Source: Varroa destructor (lineage: Eukaryota; Arthropoda; Arachnida; Mesostigmata; Varroidae). Taken from it: a stretch of DNA of 64,000 nucleotides. Made by a program: the position numbers and the translations under genes. This document shows positions 48,840 to 62,165 of the stretch, piece by piece. The notes beneath the pieces were generated by a model. The model saw only the letters and a program-made list of their open reading frames with translations, was not told the DNA's origin and did no database searches. Position 1 is the first letter of the stretch. Every line of letters starts with the position of its first letter. Location: the NCBI RefSeq assembly GCF_002443255.2, contig NW_019211460.1, positions 38,015,498 to 38,079,497 on the forward strand, written 5' to 3'.

Positions 48840-51800
48840 CTAATAACTGGATGTCGCATAATTTGCCGTTACAAAGCGAAAGCGTTCGCTGATTCCGACA
48901 GGTTGGACAATGTCAATAAATTCACATATTACCATTACTATCAGATTTTCTATATATGGTTATTTCGCAGACCATAATCTGATTTACATTGCCTGTTCTC
49001 CTTGGTTATCTGTTAAATATTATAATCTTTTGTCTTATACCGCGTGCATGCGAGTTGGAGCTGCTTGAGAGAAAGGCATTATATGATAACACTGTCCATT
49101 GATGGTGCGACGAAAGCACAATCACAGTTTATAGTGTACACAAAAGAGATTGAAGTCACGCAGCGAACTGCGAAGAGTCACCTAGATCTTAACAAGTAGA
49201 TGGCGGTATCTTACTGCAAACGCGGCGAAGTACTTAGAATATTTCATCTCGCCATGATGGTTTCATGCCAAATGCGTGATACTATTCAATGTACCACAAT
49301 ATTTCGTATATTGGAATAGAAATTATGACAAGACAGATTAGCGTTTTGCTGCGCAAAGTTAACCAAGACTTTGTCATATATTCTTGTAATAAACGGTCCT
49401 ATTGCAGTGTTTGGGTATAAATTGACTTAATCAACAATAATTAAAAAAGGTACTTTGTACAGATCATGCGTGAATTTTCAAAAGTTAAGGTTACTCACCG
49501 AAAAGAAGCGACCACATCACCACAGTCTAAAATTGGTTGTGAATTGCTTTACGTTTTAATATAAAGAGCCTCGTGTGATTCAAAATCTTTTTGATCCCTT
49601 AGGAAAATCACGTGTGCATGTATGAATTTGTATTTACTTTCCTGTAGATAAATTTACTGCATATAATCCAAGTTATCGCTTAAATAATCCATGTATTAAT
49701 TAAAAATTTAAATGTATGGCAATTCAAATATTCGCCCTCCTTTATCTAAATGATCAAACCTGTAAAGAGAAGCCCGTGCATGATAGCGTGGGTGTTGAGT
49801 AATGGATCACTTCCTTTTTCGAAGGGGCGTTTGTACATCAATCGACAACACGGACGCTTGAGTGGAGGCCGAATAATACAACTTTGGCATCTCCATGGCA
49901 GTTTCGGTATTTCCTACTTGCTCCAGGTTTGACGACGTAAACGAAGCTCTATGAACATGTGATTCGAGCAGCCAACCCCCGGCAGTAGATCTCAGAAAAA
50001 TAAGGAAGTCAGTGTAGCTAAAAGGAGTGACTCAACTGATGGTACTTAATTAGGGATTAGGGGTGTATGAGTGTGAACGTCGTGTACCATTTGCACCAAG
50101 CTGACACCCCTTATTCCGAGCAATTCAGACGGAGCTGACGAGTGCACAAGCATTCTATTGCACACTTCTATTCATCAGCAAGACCTAATAAATATGCATG
50201 TACGTGCTGCTCCGTCGGAAAATTGATCAGACGGCGACGATTACCTTGCTTCAGCCACCCGTCTATGTAGCTCAGCAGCGCGTCCAAACATCTTAAAATC
50301 GACAAAAGTTATATACTCTTGTTGGATGCTTTGACGTGCATCCCCCTTATTGAGTTGAAGCTTTTAGGTACTCACGTTTGTTAATTGTTGTGTGAGGAAC
50401 ACTGTAAGAGACCATTTAAGCCTAGTGTTGATCTTATTTTTTTGGTTTTTACTAATACTAAAGCGAAAGGCGATGGTACCTAAAGTACTTTATTCAGCTT
50501 GTTTTGAAAAGCAATTGGCTTTGTAGTTTTTTAAAAAAGCATTTGTTTCTATTATGCATCATTTTTATATCGGCCTACTTAGAAAGCAGCTTCTGTTCTA
50601 AATTCTTTCCCTTTAAACGTTTTTGGTTCAAACTGGTTGCGTGGGAGGCACAGACGTTTTCGCTCTCGGTCTCTCAGAGATTGGTAAACTACCTCGACAA
50701 ATGCTGAGAGCTGGACAGTTTGTGTGCGTAATGTATAAACTATATAGTTTCACAAAATACCCGTAGATATGCTTGCGGTCAGTGTCTAGTTGCAGATGAA
50801 TCTTAGATTATCATGTGTGGTAGTCACATGACGCACGCGACCTAGAAACATCTTGAGAAGATGCCGTAGAAGGACAGTACGGCTGACCGTTTGAATAAAA
50901 AAACCTTCATATAAAAAGGGACGCGAATCGTAACTAAACATTTAAAAAAAAAACAAAGAAAAAGAAAGATTACATCCTTTGCAGAATAACTTTTGGAAAA
51001 ACTAGGTCTGTGTTCGAGGAAAGGTAGGTTTATAGTTCGTCACTTCAAGATGTTCTATTCAGGTAGCGATTTATTACTGTACCGTGATAACCCTATAACG
51101 TTGATTATGGTTACAAACGCACAAATAACATAAATTTGTGTATAATTAATTTACCGTTTCTTAGTATTATCGATCCGTTATTTTGCTTCGCCTATAAATG
51201 GTTTCTTTTCTTCGCACGAAGTTTATATTTTGGGATCTTGCAATTTCATATGGCCGCCGTATAGACGTAATTCGAATTGGCTATTTTATTATGGAGGAAG
51301 CGTTACTGAACAAGGCTCCAGCAACTCTCGATACGACACACGTGAAGGAAGCGTTCGCTCATTTTCAAACACAATGTTTGAATTCCGCCATTTGAGGTCC
51401 CAAATTGAAGCTGTAATCACGGCGGATGGTAGTAACAATCGATAAATAAGACCATTAAGAATGACACTTTTAGCACACGCAAACTTTTCATCAAAATACC
51501 GGCTTTTGTTTAGACATAAATAATCTTAAAAAAACATACGATCAAAGAGCCGCGCTTAGGATTACTACCACTATAATATTTGTAAGTACAAACAGATTTA
51601 AGCTGATATAGGTAGCACAATAAATTACGCATGTACCAAAATGCTCCGCCTGAATCCCCTTGGTTGCTCTTGTATTTATTTTGGTTCAAATGGTGAATAG
51701 TTCAATATCTTCCAGGACAAACATAATGTAACCAGAAAAAAGTGAAAATTAGGAAGAAAATTAGCCAACCTGTACACGCTCACGCCAAGACGATCTTAGG

Positions 51801-53940
51801 TATAATTCTTACTCAATACATCACATATTCACGGCAAATTTTGCACAGTGTATGGATATTTACAAACATTTACGGCTCTAAGTAATCCGAGTTACGACGA
51901 CAGCATAAAACAATACTCAACGCATTTTGTACTTGGCTTTTTACGCATAAAATGCTATTTTGGCACCCAACTGATTTGGCACCTTTACGGTTTTGCCCTT
52001 TGGTTTGGCAGATTTTTCAAGCATGAGCCCACTTAGTTTTCGTACCTTGTGTCATATTTAAAATTATTTTTTGTCTAATTGAATTGGTTCACACACAACC
52101 TTAAGTGACATGATAATCTGCTGTTTACACAAAACTACGTTGAAACGCAGTGAATAAAAAAGTCCGGCCATATTCAATGGACACATGTGGAGTCGCTAGC
52201 GATTAGGCTAAACGCTATTTTACTCCTTTTATCCGCTTGCTTTGCCTATATCCCATCCTGACACCGCTTGGTTCGTTCTACTTATTTAAGCCTGGCATGA
52301 TGGCAGTTCGATCAATCGCCCCTGAATGGGTGACACTTGAGCCGGTTACTAGCAGATGGCAAGATGGCCCTGAAGTGCGCGTGCGCCGTTCTAATAGCCA
52401 TGGTCCATCACCTGTACAATTCTCCGGACGCAAAACGACGGGCAGTAAGCTTTGACGGAGCCTAGTTGTTTCCCCTAGTTGCAGCGCAGTGAGCTGTCAG
52501 AAGGTCCTTCTGTACTTCAACTCGCTACTATTGTCTTTCCCTCTTGAAACTAAACTGCAGCTTGGGCTGGGACTCGATCAGGTCCATCTAGCGACGCTAT
52601 GATAAGCCGTAACGGCCACAGCCATCAGCACCCGTTTACTTAGGCCGACTGTTAGTCGACCTTTAATTTATAAACATTAAAAATTAACTTGATATATAAT
52701 ACTTAAATAAAAGATATAATATTAAGTGGCAGCTGTACATTCGAAAGGATATGTTCACTCTCTGAGAGATGTATTCAAACTGAAAAGTTATTATGGTATA
52801 ACGAATGCCAACAGTGCATTAGCTGACCCTCACCTTATGTAAGTACTGTTGAGCCTCGTAGTAAGATCTCCAAAGTTAATTCAGTTATTCGGTTGCAATT
52901 AAGTAGTAATGCCTAAGAGGGCCTATGAACTAACTTACCTCTACAGATGAACGCATGTCTACGTTTGACATAAAAAACACAAAAAAATCTACTTTGTTAG
53001 TTACTCTTTAGAATATTTTAGCAAAAGGCTAATTCTAAATAGAAACCAGGAAATGTTCAAACCAAAGATTCAGACAAACATTTCGTTAGTCCCTCGAAAA
53101 TGTGTGCGGTATACAGTTGGGGGTTTTCATATAATGTGATGATTTATTTATATGCAACATAATATATGGCCCCTGGGAGAGAGCGGAAATATGTTAATGT
53201 GGCAAACCGGATCAATTCAGACATGTGCTTATCTAAAAAACTGTTTTACCTAAGAAAAAATACGCCTACGCTATCATCGTGGAGATTGATAGACTTTTTT
53301 ATTTGTAATCAAGATATTATGTGCAGATTAACTTTATTCACTTTCATAAAATAGTTCTTAACGCTTTACAAATGTATAAATATGCTTATAACTATAATTA
53401 CATTTATGGCACCAAATTGTATATGGTATCCTAAATATATCTTATAAACATCCTTTTAATATAACGCTAGATCGTTGTCATTTTGCTAAGCCCTTTCTTC
53501 CAAGTAACTTTCCTTTCAGTTTCCTAACGATTAAAACAGTTGGGATGTGTCATTCTGCCATTACCAGCGTTTGTCATTGTTGTGAACAAAATCGACCAGA
53601 TTTAAAGAAAACACTTATGATTTGCCTCTGATACTACGCATTTTGAAACAAAACTTTTCTTCATATTGGTACTGAGTCAAAGTTACTATATGCTAAATCA
53701 CTGATGCACAAAAGCGTCGTCCATATACTTCGCACATTGGCTTGATGATCTAAGTTGTAACTTGCGTTGATTTTTTTTGAGACATGCGCTCAACTGGCCC
53801 GAGATTCTCTTCTATTGTTGAGGGTGCCCTAAAGTGAACTGAACTCCCGTGCCCCACCTGTGATATTTCATATAGAAGAAAAATTAAACGAGCCGTGGGG
53901 CTCAAAAGGGGAGATAGACTTACAAGCACTGCTTTGTTTT
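48840..53940. other. AT-rich intergenic DNA
   Basis: Only short frames (72 codons or fewer), for example 51198-51445 and 52237-52455, all unrecognised. No RNA gene or repeat of note. Confidence 0.45.
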
Positions 53941-53942
53941 AC

Positions 53943-54187
53943 CTAGGTGAAGAAAGCCTAGAAACAGCCAGTTCGTTGACGTACTTCGGCTTAGCCTTGC
54001 TAACATTTGGGAGGGCGTCCACAACATATATCGGGGGACGTCTCAGGAACGAATTTTTACCAGTAATTATTATAGAAGATCCCCAATAGTTGTCAGCAAG
54101 CACTGCAATGAAGCTGTTTCCTTTGAAAATGACACTGCCATTATTTCCAATATCCAAATCGTCAGGTAAAAGGTAAGTACGTGAGAT
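53943..54187 (-). CDS. Candidate internal exon, 81 codons, unrecognised
   Basis: Bounded on the minus strand by a good acceptor (pyrimidine-containing tract then CGCCATCAG, just above 54187) and a good donor (CCTAG|GTAAAA at 53943/53942). The phase-0 frame is open throughout and reads like protein: ISRTYLLPDDLDIGNN, then VIFKGNSFIAVLADNYWG. I cannot name the family. It lies downstream of the candidate gene at 55039-56457 on the same strand and might be part of it or of a separate gene. Confidence 0.3.
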
Positions 54188-55038
54188 CTGATGGCGATAG
54201 ATGAAATTGAACGTGGATTTTTTTAAATCCCTTTTCACGATTCAAAACGTTTGGCTGATGTCTCATCGTTTGTTGAATATGTTTATCAAAAATGCGGTCT
54301 GGAGGAATGAGTAGCGTATCACGTCAGTTTTAACGGACTCCGTTTTAAGAAGGCAGAGGTAGATGCTTCGTTTGTCATGACGCAAACAAGTTTTCTACCA
54401 CGTCTCATGCTTGCTTGGAACTTACGTAGTCAACTGTACCTTATCAAGTTCGACAATATAATAAACACTGACCACTACAGTTTTGTTAAGCAAGGACTTG
54501 TTGTATCACATTATTGGAAAGTGTCGCATTCGCTCACGAAGAGAACACAAAACCTCCCTACACAGGATTATGCCGCTGGGCGTGATGGTTCAGAACTGGT
54601 AACGGTGGTGGCAAAGCCACGTACTGCTGTACACAGGCTGCATAAGCGTAGTGCTTATGCGTAATAGTGCGTACGTAGTGTTAAAAACGACTAGACGCGA
54701 CAGATGGAAAAGACAGCTGGTGTTTGTGAAATGTCCTTCTTCAAGCCTTTGCGGGAAGACTTGTTCCCATTTTGACCCGGTCAATATATACATCTATGAC
54801 AGAGTTCTATATGTAAAATGCAGCCACGTTACAGGTTGCCTTACCATCTTGTGTTCTACTTGAAACAATATCGTGTAGGAAAGAATTACTTTTTTTTGTA
54901 AGATCTCACCTAGTGCTGTAGTACTTGTTACGTCTAGAATTGAAAAGAATTGAACATTTAGACGAAGGTCATCGGATGCTCGTTTATCTAAATTAATCAT
55001 AAGTCATACTTAATCGAAACTTTCAGATGATAACAATA

Positions 55039-56457
55039 TTACATTCTTGTACGGACTACATATGGAGTTTGCTTCGTTTTCCGCTGCTCACATAATAATA
55101 TAGCCATAAAAATAAAGCTGAAAAGAATCAGAGGGGCAGAAAGGAGACGGTGGCGTAGTTTGTTGACTGACGCCTCATTTCGTTGTCTGAGGAAACGTAA
55201 CATTACGTACTGGTCACAGCAGTCGGAATCTGAGGTATGTCTCTTTGTCTGCCTGCCTTTGTGCAATTAACATCCGGATTATCATAGACATAATGTGCTG
55301 CTCGTTCCTAGAGCTACAGGAGCTGACTAGAGTTGCTCATCCACATACGATCTGCTTTTCGGCAACGTATCATCATTTTGTTGAGAGGAATTCATCGTCA
55401 ACTTCCTCTGGGCGCCACTGTGGGTCTTCGCAGAATTTGTATTGAAGTGGTGTGACTTCGCAGGGAGCTTTGTAAGATCCCTTGTAGGTCTATAGGACGA
55501 ACCTTGTAGGATGGTGGGAGGCGAATTGGAACGGTATAGGATATACCATTGTGATGCCTCTTCTCTGCTGTCTATCTGCAAATAGCGAGAGTGCTGTTGT
55601 CCACGCCATATATTTAAGGTGTATCGGATGCTGCATAATCATTTGCTGGCTCTGTTACATAAGCCTTTTTGTCATACGTAGACACTTGGTCTGATTGACT
55701 AGGGGTAGCAACAAAACGTGGCTATAATGTGCCGCATTATCAAATAGGTGAAGGCAGGACGGTGTTTCAGCTTTACGAGAGAACAACCACTTCAGTCTGA
55801 ATAGCCGTAGTAGGAGCCAACTTCTGCGGTATCGGCCGCAGCGATTTGCTGTTCATGCTGGCAGCCGCGCTGCTTTTCGTAAGATTTCGCAGAGACAACG
55901 CTGGTCGGCGAAATCTATGAAAGAGAGACGGACGCGGTGCGATGGGCTGACACTCAATGGCATTGAACGAGTAAACGATCAAAGGATGGACGACAGCAGT
56001 GAACTAAGGAGCAATTGTTTATAGCGGGTATAGTGAATTACTGATAAAGTCTTCTTTGACGCGTTCGATGTCATCTATCCGTTGTGTCGCCACTGTTGTC
56101 ACTCGCTCACTGCTATGTTCATGTCTTTGTAATACTCAAACGGGATTAATTCTCGCCTTTAGTCGGCCGGTATGCTGCTCGTGTTTGTCTCCCCGTGGCT
56201 CCCCGTATCTTGTGAGGCAAGTGGTGAGCAGTTGAAACAGCCTACCACCCAGTCGCGCTACATATTGTAACGTGGTTAATATCAGTCGACAGAGGGGCAG
56301 TTGACCCGCCGTTGTTTCCCCGCCCCGAACGGCTTCATACGCCGACAGGCTAATCGAATGGGCGAACGGCTGGACATCCTCGGAAGTAGTCCAACGTAAG
56401 ATCGTCGTATCGTACGACCCAAAGCAGTAGCAGCAATGGTAGTACAGTATAAGCCAT
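55039..56457 (-). CDS. Candidate multi-exon gene: signal peptide and C-terminal membrane segment, unrecognised
   Basis: A chain of minus-strand exons with matching phases: 56416-56457, 55777-56003, 55659-55698, 55349-55575 and 55039-55252 (750 nt, 249 aa with stop). Exon 1 gives MAYTVLPLLLLLWV, a typical signal-peptide core. Exons 2-4 give a Ser/Thr/Pro-rich, presumably extracellular part. Exon 5 has a hydrophobic run APLILFSFIFMAILL flanked by basic residues. Donors are GTACGA, GTAAAG, GTAACA (weak) and GTATGT (strong). Introns are 412, 78, 83 and 96 bp. If the last donor is not used, exon 4 ends at a stop at 55327-55329 and the product is a 185-aa secreted form. I chose sites to keep frames open, so the model is biased. 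No family is recognised. Confidence 0.3.
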
Positions 56458-57650
56458 CGTGCGCCAGGCAGCAATGGCCACTACCGCCGACTTCGCTACC
56501 ACCTTATCCTGGGCAGCTTCGAAATCAACCAGTTATGTCTATCTGTCCTGCCGAGAAGAGTACCAACTAGTAGGCAAAATAACGTGGAAGGAACGACGAA
56601 GGTATACTGGTGAAAATAAATCACATATAATTTCACCAGTTTACCATCAGGCGCCGCCTCCATCAACTTCAATAGCCATGTTCGTGAGGCAATTGGCCGA
56701 GAACGTAGCCATGAAGCCCCGCCGCTTCGTGACCCGGGTAGACGAGAGCTTGATGGCTCCGCCCCGAAAGAGCGGATATTCGATACGATCACCCTATGCT
56801 ACGGCTGCTGCCCAGACCGTAGATTCAACCGTGTGTGCTATCCTATGCGGTATGGAATGATATTGTGTGCTGTGTGCGATGTGATACGAGATGTGCGATG
56901 TACCGCCACCGTTCGGCTGATGTCAAGAGCTCGACGCTGAACATCGCTCGTGCTAGCTTTGGTAGCCCCTTATGATCGATGTTGATTGAGCCGGCTTGTT
57001 TTTTGTTTTACACGATCGGATGTTGATGCTGGTTCTATTGCTCCGCGGACGCTACTGCGGTGCTAAAAGCAGAAGCAGCGTCTGCCAAAGCTAAACCTCG
57101 TACGTACATACGCTCTGCTGTCGTTATCGTCGGCACTTCTTGCTGGGCCGTATTCTTGGTTGTGTTGCTGCGCCGCTGATGACGAAAAAATAACTATCTT
57201 TTTGACGATTTCTGTTACGGCATTGTGCGTACTGGAGTCGCGTAGTAGAGTTTTGTTTGGATAGCAGTCTAGCAGATAGTCCTGTGTGACGCCTTTCTTG
57301 AGGCTCCGCGGTGGACGGGCTTAATTTTCGTTCGGCATCTTGCGCGCCCAATGGATGTGTGTTCTCGTGTGTTGTCAGTGGAAAATGTGCAAGTGATGCG
57401 ATCGTGAACAAGTTCGTGTATTTAGCGAGAGGTTTGATCTGCTCTGACTTTCTTGTCGCTCGATTTGTCTATCGACTACGGCTTCACTTTTGTAAAGATT
57501 GGCGGGGGCAGTGCACGCGATCCAATCAAAACACAAGCAAAACGACCAGCTTGCTAACAAAATGGTCGGCTCCAACGGTCATAGCATTTAGCAGGAAGCA
57601 GCAAGTCGACTTTATGTGTATAGCCTGTGTCTAACTTGAGACAATCGAAC
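55700..57650. promoter_or_regulatory. GC/CpG-balanced island, possible promoter region
   Basis: About 2 kb with clearly more GC and CpG than its AT-rich flanks and open frames on both strands, for example 133 codons plus (56459-56860) and 112 codons minus (56136-56474). Such a block resembles the start regions of the three firm genes. It probably marks transcription starts, perhaps of the minus-strand candidate at 55039-56457 or of a gene running right. I cannot pick one with confidence. Confidence 0.35.
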
Positions 57651-58282
57651 TTTAGATAATAAATTCTGAACATGTATTTCTCACATCCCTGCGACTCATA
57701 ACTCGTACGTTAAATGCGACAGGCTGATCAGTAAACAAGCAACTAATACGCTCTTAATAAGCGAGCTATTTCATGCACCGCAATGTATCATTATTCGTTC
57801 GTGTGTGAAAACGATAAAAGGAAATTTACAGGGACTGAATTAAATTCCAGGAATATAGGACAAGGTCCAAAGAATGCCGAGATTTGTCAGTAAAGCGATG
57901 GTCTGGAAATCGCTAGATGGCATTCTGTCGAAGCGACGCCAATTCCGAAGAAGATGACTGTTAATCTGCCTGGTTCTGTTTCGCTTACGTAATTGTGCTG
58001 TGCGATATGAAAACTCCTGAACGTATTTGCGTCCGTTTGCGTTAATAACATTCATATACGATAATTTTAAATAGAAATTCGCGCACGAAGGTGCTAAACG
58101 CCGATTTTCCTTCAGAGTTCCAGAATATGAAGTCAACGATCACCTAAATCCAACATGGTAAAGTATCAATTATACAGATTATATTTCATTATTTTCCTTC
58201 ATAGCGGAATCAATACTTCTATTTCTCCACTTCAAATCATCTTCAGTTAACTGCATTACGCGCATTCTCTGTTAATATTAAA

Positions 58283-58335
<53 letters not shown>

Positions 58336-58962
58336 TAAGAACAAGGTCCACCTATACCCAAAAAAAAACAGGCGGCTCAGTTAGAACAGCATAATTGAGC
58401 ATAGGACAGAGCTACGCTTGAGTTTTCGAAATAGATAAAATACACTTATGGTGCATGCTATCCTCTTTCACTTGAAGAATCCTTTTTACAAAGAAGAGAG
58501 CTAACTAAACCTTTTTACAGTCATTCGTAAATCGATACAACAGATACGGTTTGAGCATTATATAAACTAAAATTACTTGCGGTGCTTAAACTGAATCCGT
58601 TGTGTAAATCAGCCGATCAGACAATCAACAACTATAATATTGTCAGTAGCCTTGATATACATCAGAAGAGATCATGTCAGATTCGCTTTCAGTGTTTATC
58701 GCTAAGCAACAAAAACAAAATTTAACCCTGCACGCTTCTAAGGACTTAGACCGTAGAGACCGTGTTTCTCTTCTCTGTAGAATGGGCACAGCTTTTCAAT
58801 AGATAAACCTTCAAATGTTTGTCGTTGTACATAAGCGACACCACTTGATTGCACTGGAAACACCAGCCTTTTTAGAATCCGATAGCATACAATTTCCTGT
58901 TTCATTGACGACGCTTTGACCTCGATCGAAACAAGCTTCGTCAGATGTGAAAGCCCGAGAAG
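57651..58962. other. Intergenic; unassigned frames
   Basis: A 98-codon minus frame (57840-58136) and a 97-codon minus frame (58738-59031) are open but have no recognisable motifs. The sequence between them is AT-rich and holds the (AT)n run. Confidence 0.4.
58292..58330. repeat. (AT)n microsatellite
   Basis: An uninterrupted AT run of about 39 bases. Confidence 0.9.
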
Positions 58963-59394
58963 ATGTCTGAAGCTCAACGAGCTACTAGAATAGCTAACGA
59001 CAGCAATTACTATGAAAATATTATGTATCATACCTTACGAATGCAATCCGGTAACATGATGTACATGAAAGGACGTATCTGTGATGACTCGCCTCGTCAT
59101 TCCACGTTCAAATCATGTTCAATCAATCTGCTGGTCGTGGTCGTCCATTGTTGTTCAGTAGTGACATCTTTATCTAGTCTATTGGCCGAACCACCAGCTA
59201 CATGTAAAAAGTGCACATTTATTTATGTCGTAGACCGCTTTCTGAATATCGTCCCTTGTGATCGATATCTACTTATGCGGCAGACCTATCTCACAAAGCG
59301 TTTCCTTTCTCTGAAGGCAGCCAACATCACGGAGATAACGGTCGAATGTACGATGGACTCACTGGCTCCCAGTGGTGTGATGCACGTGATTTAA
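58963..59394 (+). CDS. Hypothetical ORF, 143 aa, unrecognised
   Basis: The longest ATG-started single frame outside the firm genes apart from the LINE relic, the minus frame in SR intron 3 and the SR exons. The start context is good (AAGATGT, A at -3). It begins MSEAQRATRIANDSNYYEN, has a hydrophobic stretch INLLVVVVHCCSVVTSL near residue 55-70 and several cysteines, and stops before an AT-rich flank. No family, signal peptide or domain is recognised. It may be a single-exon gene or chance. Confidence 0.25.
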   Translation: MSEAQRATRIANDSNYYENIMYHTLRMQSGNMMYMKGRICDDSPRHSTFKSCSINLLVVVVHCCSVVTSLSSLLAEPPATCKKCTFIYVVDRFLNIVPCDRYLLMRQTYLTKRFLSLKAANITEITVECTMDSLAPSGVMHVI

Positions 59395-62039
59395 ATAATC
59401 TGATAGGTAATTCAATAGATTGTCTCCCTGTAAACACAGACCTAGATTCTTTTGTAACGGATCCGTTCGTCGGAAACTGCTCCAACGGTTAACACTTAGC
59501 GGAAAGACGATGTTGCAAACGATGTTATGGATCGCAGATTTTTGAAGATGTTTTAGTCGTAGATCTGATGCTGAATCTGATGACCCGTTAGATTCATCGC
59601 GGGTAGATGCGAAATACGGAAAGGCTCAAGCTCACACTAACTTCAGTCCAAACACACGGGACATGCTGAATTTTTGCCGAACTCAGAAAATACGGCTTGT
59701 TAGGTCAGTGCTGACTGTCCCTCAATCCGACTGAGGCGTTTTAGCCAATACCCTATTCCTTTGCTCCAGGCCTGCTTTATAGAATGTCCTTAACACCTTC
59801 TATACATTTTACAGCCCTTTTCGAAAAGCTGTGGATTGCGTTAGAAGCACTTCTTTCCGTACGCTGGGGTGCTGCTGACTGACGTTCACTCACTGCGGAG
59901 AGCCACGCCGGGGCAGAAAACAATAAGCAATGGCCACTTACAGTATTGAATAGGGACGTTTTTGTGTACACGCCTACCGCATGCCTCTTACATTTTGGCC
60001 AGATTGCAGTGCTCGGAAGAATATTCCTGCCTAACGGTTTGAGGGAAAGTGCGGTTCGAGTCGCTTGTCGTTTTTTGGATAAAAAAATAGGAAATGGCTA
60101 CAAAGAACGGCCAATGGGTGCGGACCAGCATACGGTTGCTGAAACGATCAACTTAACAAATAACTGAAATGTAATTTTAATATAGTTGGGTAAAAAGATG
60201 GTGTTAATTGTACGGCATACAACAAGAAGAACGTGTGCTTCCAATCGCAGTTCTGATCCAGGTCTATTTAGCGTTTTCCTATTCACCGCCGTTACGTTCT
60301 TATGCATTTGTGATCCGATCGCTCACGGCCATGCATACGATTTGGCGCTTTAAATAACACCAACGTCGTATCACCAAATTTCGGTGCCGGTAATGATAAG
60401 TGCAGGTGATAATGATGCGTTATTGTTTGAAGTACTTTAATAGGTTGGCTTGTTATTTTTTGAAAAATTTTGGCATTTTTTAATCTAATAGAATCGACCG
60501 CCCTATTCGCTAACAGAATCGCGTTACGTGTTTACGGAAAGCTACACTTGACGTTAGTTAAGTAAGCTTTTCAAAGAGAATACGATGGGCATATCGTTTA
60601 GATATGAACGTAGATCTATTTAGCAATTTTAGGAAGCGCTGTATGCGGTGCAATAGTCTTGAAACTTCGGTTGTAAATAAAAACATACAAAATTGTGGTG
60701 AATCGTCTAGTGTAAATAGATATCTGAATATTTTCCGATAGTACGTTCAATCTTAAGTATATTCGTTATTTTTTCTATATGAAAACAAGGTATAGGGCGA
60801 ATAAATCGCATTTGTGTCAGCTGCAATTTGTAACAGTGGGTGCACAGCGAATCGGCCATTCAGTAAAGACAAAGTAACAGGCCAAGATGCAGAAACGAGA
60901 AACGTAGGGGGGGCGCTGGATAGTGAATAGGAAAGGGGTTGTGTTGCTACCAAACCTCCCAATTCTATTCAACTAGTTAAGATCTCAGCAATGGATTAGG
61001 ACATCGGAGATAGCGGCAGATGTTTACGGCTTGTCACACGAAAATCTGTTTAAACTGGTCGATGAACTTCTGTCAGGTCTAGCCTAATGCCGGCCTGAAC
61101 CTGTTGTGGGTGACACGGATGCATGAGATGTATTGAACACTGCATGCGGCATAATATTATGGTGATGAATTGTGGTGATGTCCGCCGCAGGGTTAGGACG
61201 CTTTGAAGCGGCCGATCTCCGAAGAACGTAAAGGCTTGACTCGCCTAAACGGAAATATCGCTACTGAAGCAGATCCGGCTAAACATGCGATCACACCGTG
61301 TCCGGAAAAACGGGTGGACATGGAGGTATTAAGAAATTATATAGAAACAGAAAAAAAATTAAACTTGAACGTTTCCGTATTAGCTTCGGCGTATATCTGT
61401 GAACCAAAAATGTGGTGGCTTGGTATAAAAGTTGCTGAAGTACGCGACCGAACGCTTGTATTTCTACGTCTCTCTCGATTCGAGAAGATTGGCAGTTAGA
61501 GAGGCTATCGGTTACAGAGAGCGCCGAGAGGCGTACGCTTAAGCGCCAGTATATGGGATCTTAGCGGCCGGAGAAGGAAAGTCGGTTTGAGCTCATAGGG
61601 CAGAGTTGAATGGAGAAGTTAGCCAAGAGCGCGGGCGGATCTAGACTATAGGTTGAAACACATACATGAGCAGCGCAGCCGAATGCGCGTACCAGTAATC
61701 CTAGGTATTTTTGTTGCCATTACTATATAAGCACATAGCGTAAAGCGAACGAATTGCGCTTATGCTGGTACCGGTGCGTCTGGGTAGGTACGTTTGGAAA
61801 CCATAAAGAATCATAATAACAGATATAATAATATTATAATTTTATTTGTTTTCGTGCGAACCAACAGAGCGTGGTCTAAACCCTCCAAGCAACTGTTCTT
61901 TCTTGCTGCAATCGTCTTTACAGACAGGATGAAGGAATACAAGGCAGAGTCTGGAGCAGTGCAACTGTTTAAAAGGTCTAGTGCCTCTGACCAAGCTGCT
62001 AGACGATGTTCCCTCCAGCATCAATGGGATAAGGGGTCT
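59395..62039. other. Intergenic; no gene recognised
   Basis: Frames of up to about 100 codons (61203-61499, plus; it starts at TTG, not ATG) without motifs. No RNA genes are seen. Confidence 0.4.
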
Positions 62040-62165
62040 TTATCTATAATTGGTTACATTATAGGCTTTTGCCGCTTTTTTTCGTTTTTTCTCCTTGCCC
62101 CCCTTCTGCCCCTCCTGTCCGCCTTCGGCCGGTACTTTCGATGGCCGAGCCATTGAACGACTCAT
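62040..62165 (-). CDS. Lysine-rich micro-ORF or first exon, 41 aa
   Basis: The minus-strand ATG (GACATGA, G at -3) opens MSRSMARPSKVPAEGG, followed by a Lys-rich run KEKKRKKAAKAYN, then a stop at 62040-62042. A GTAACC shortly before the stop could act as a splice donor, making this a first exon. A basic N-terminus of this kind resembles nuclear or ribosomal proteins, but I recognise no family. Confidence 0.2.
   Translation of the reverse strand: MSRSMARPSKVPAEGGQEGQKGGKEKKRKKAAKAYNVTNYR

Noticed and set aside
50255..50330. TGTAGCTCAG word resembling a tRNA A-box
   Set aside because: No matching acceptor stem, anticodon arm or T-arm could be folded around it.
56459..56860. 133-codon plus frame in the GC-balanced island
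   Set aside because: No motif, and the frame overlaps equally long minus frames; in GC-balanced DNA this is not enough for a gene call.
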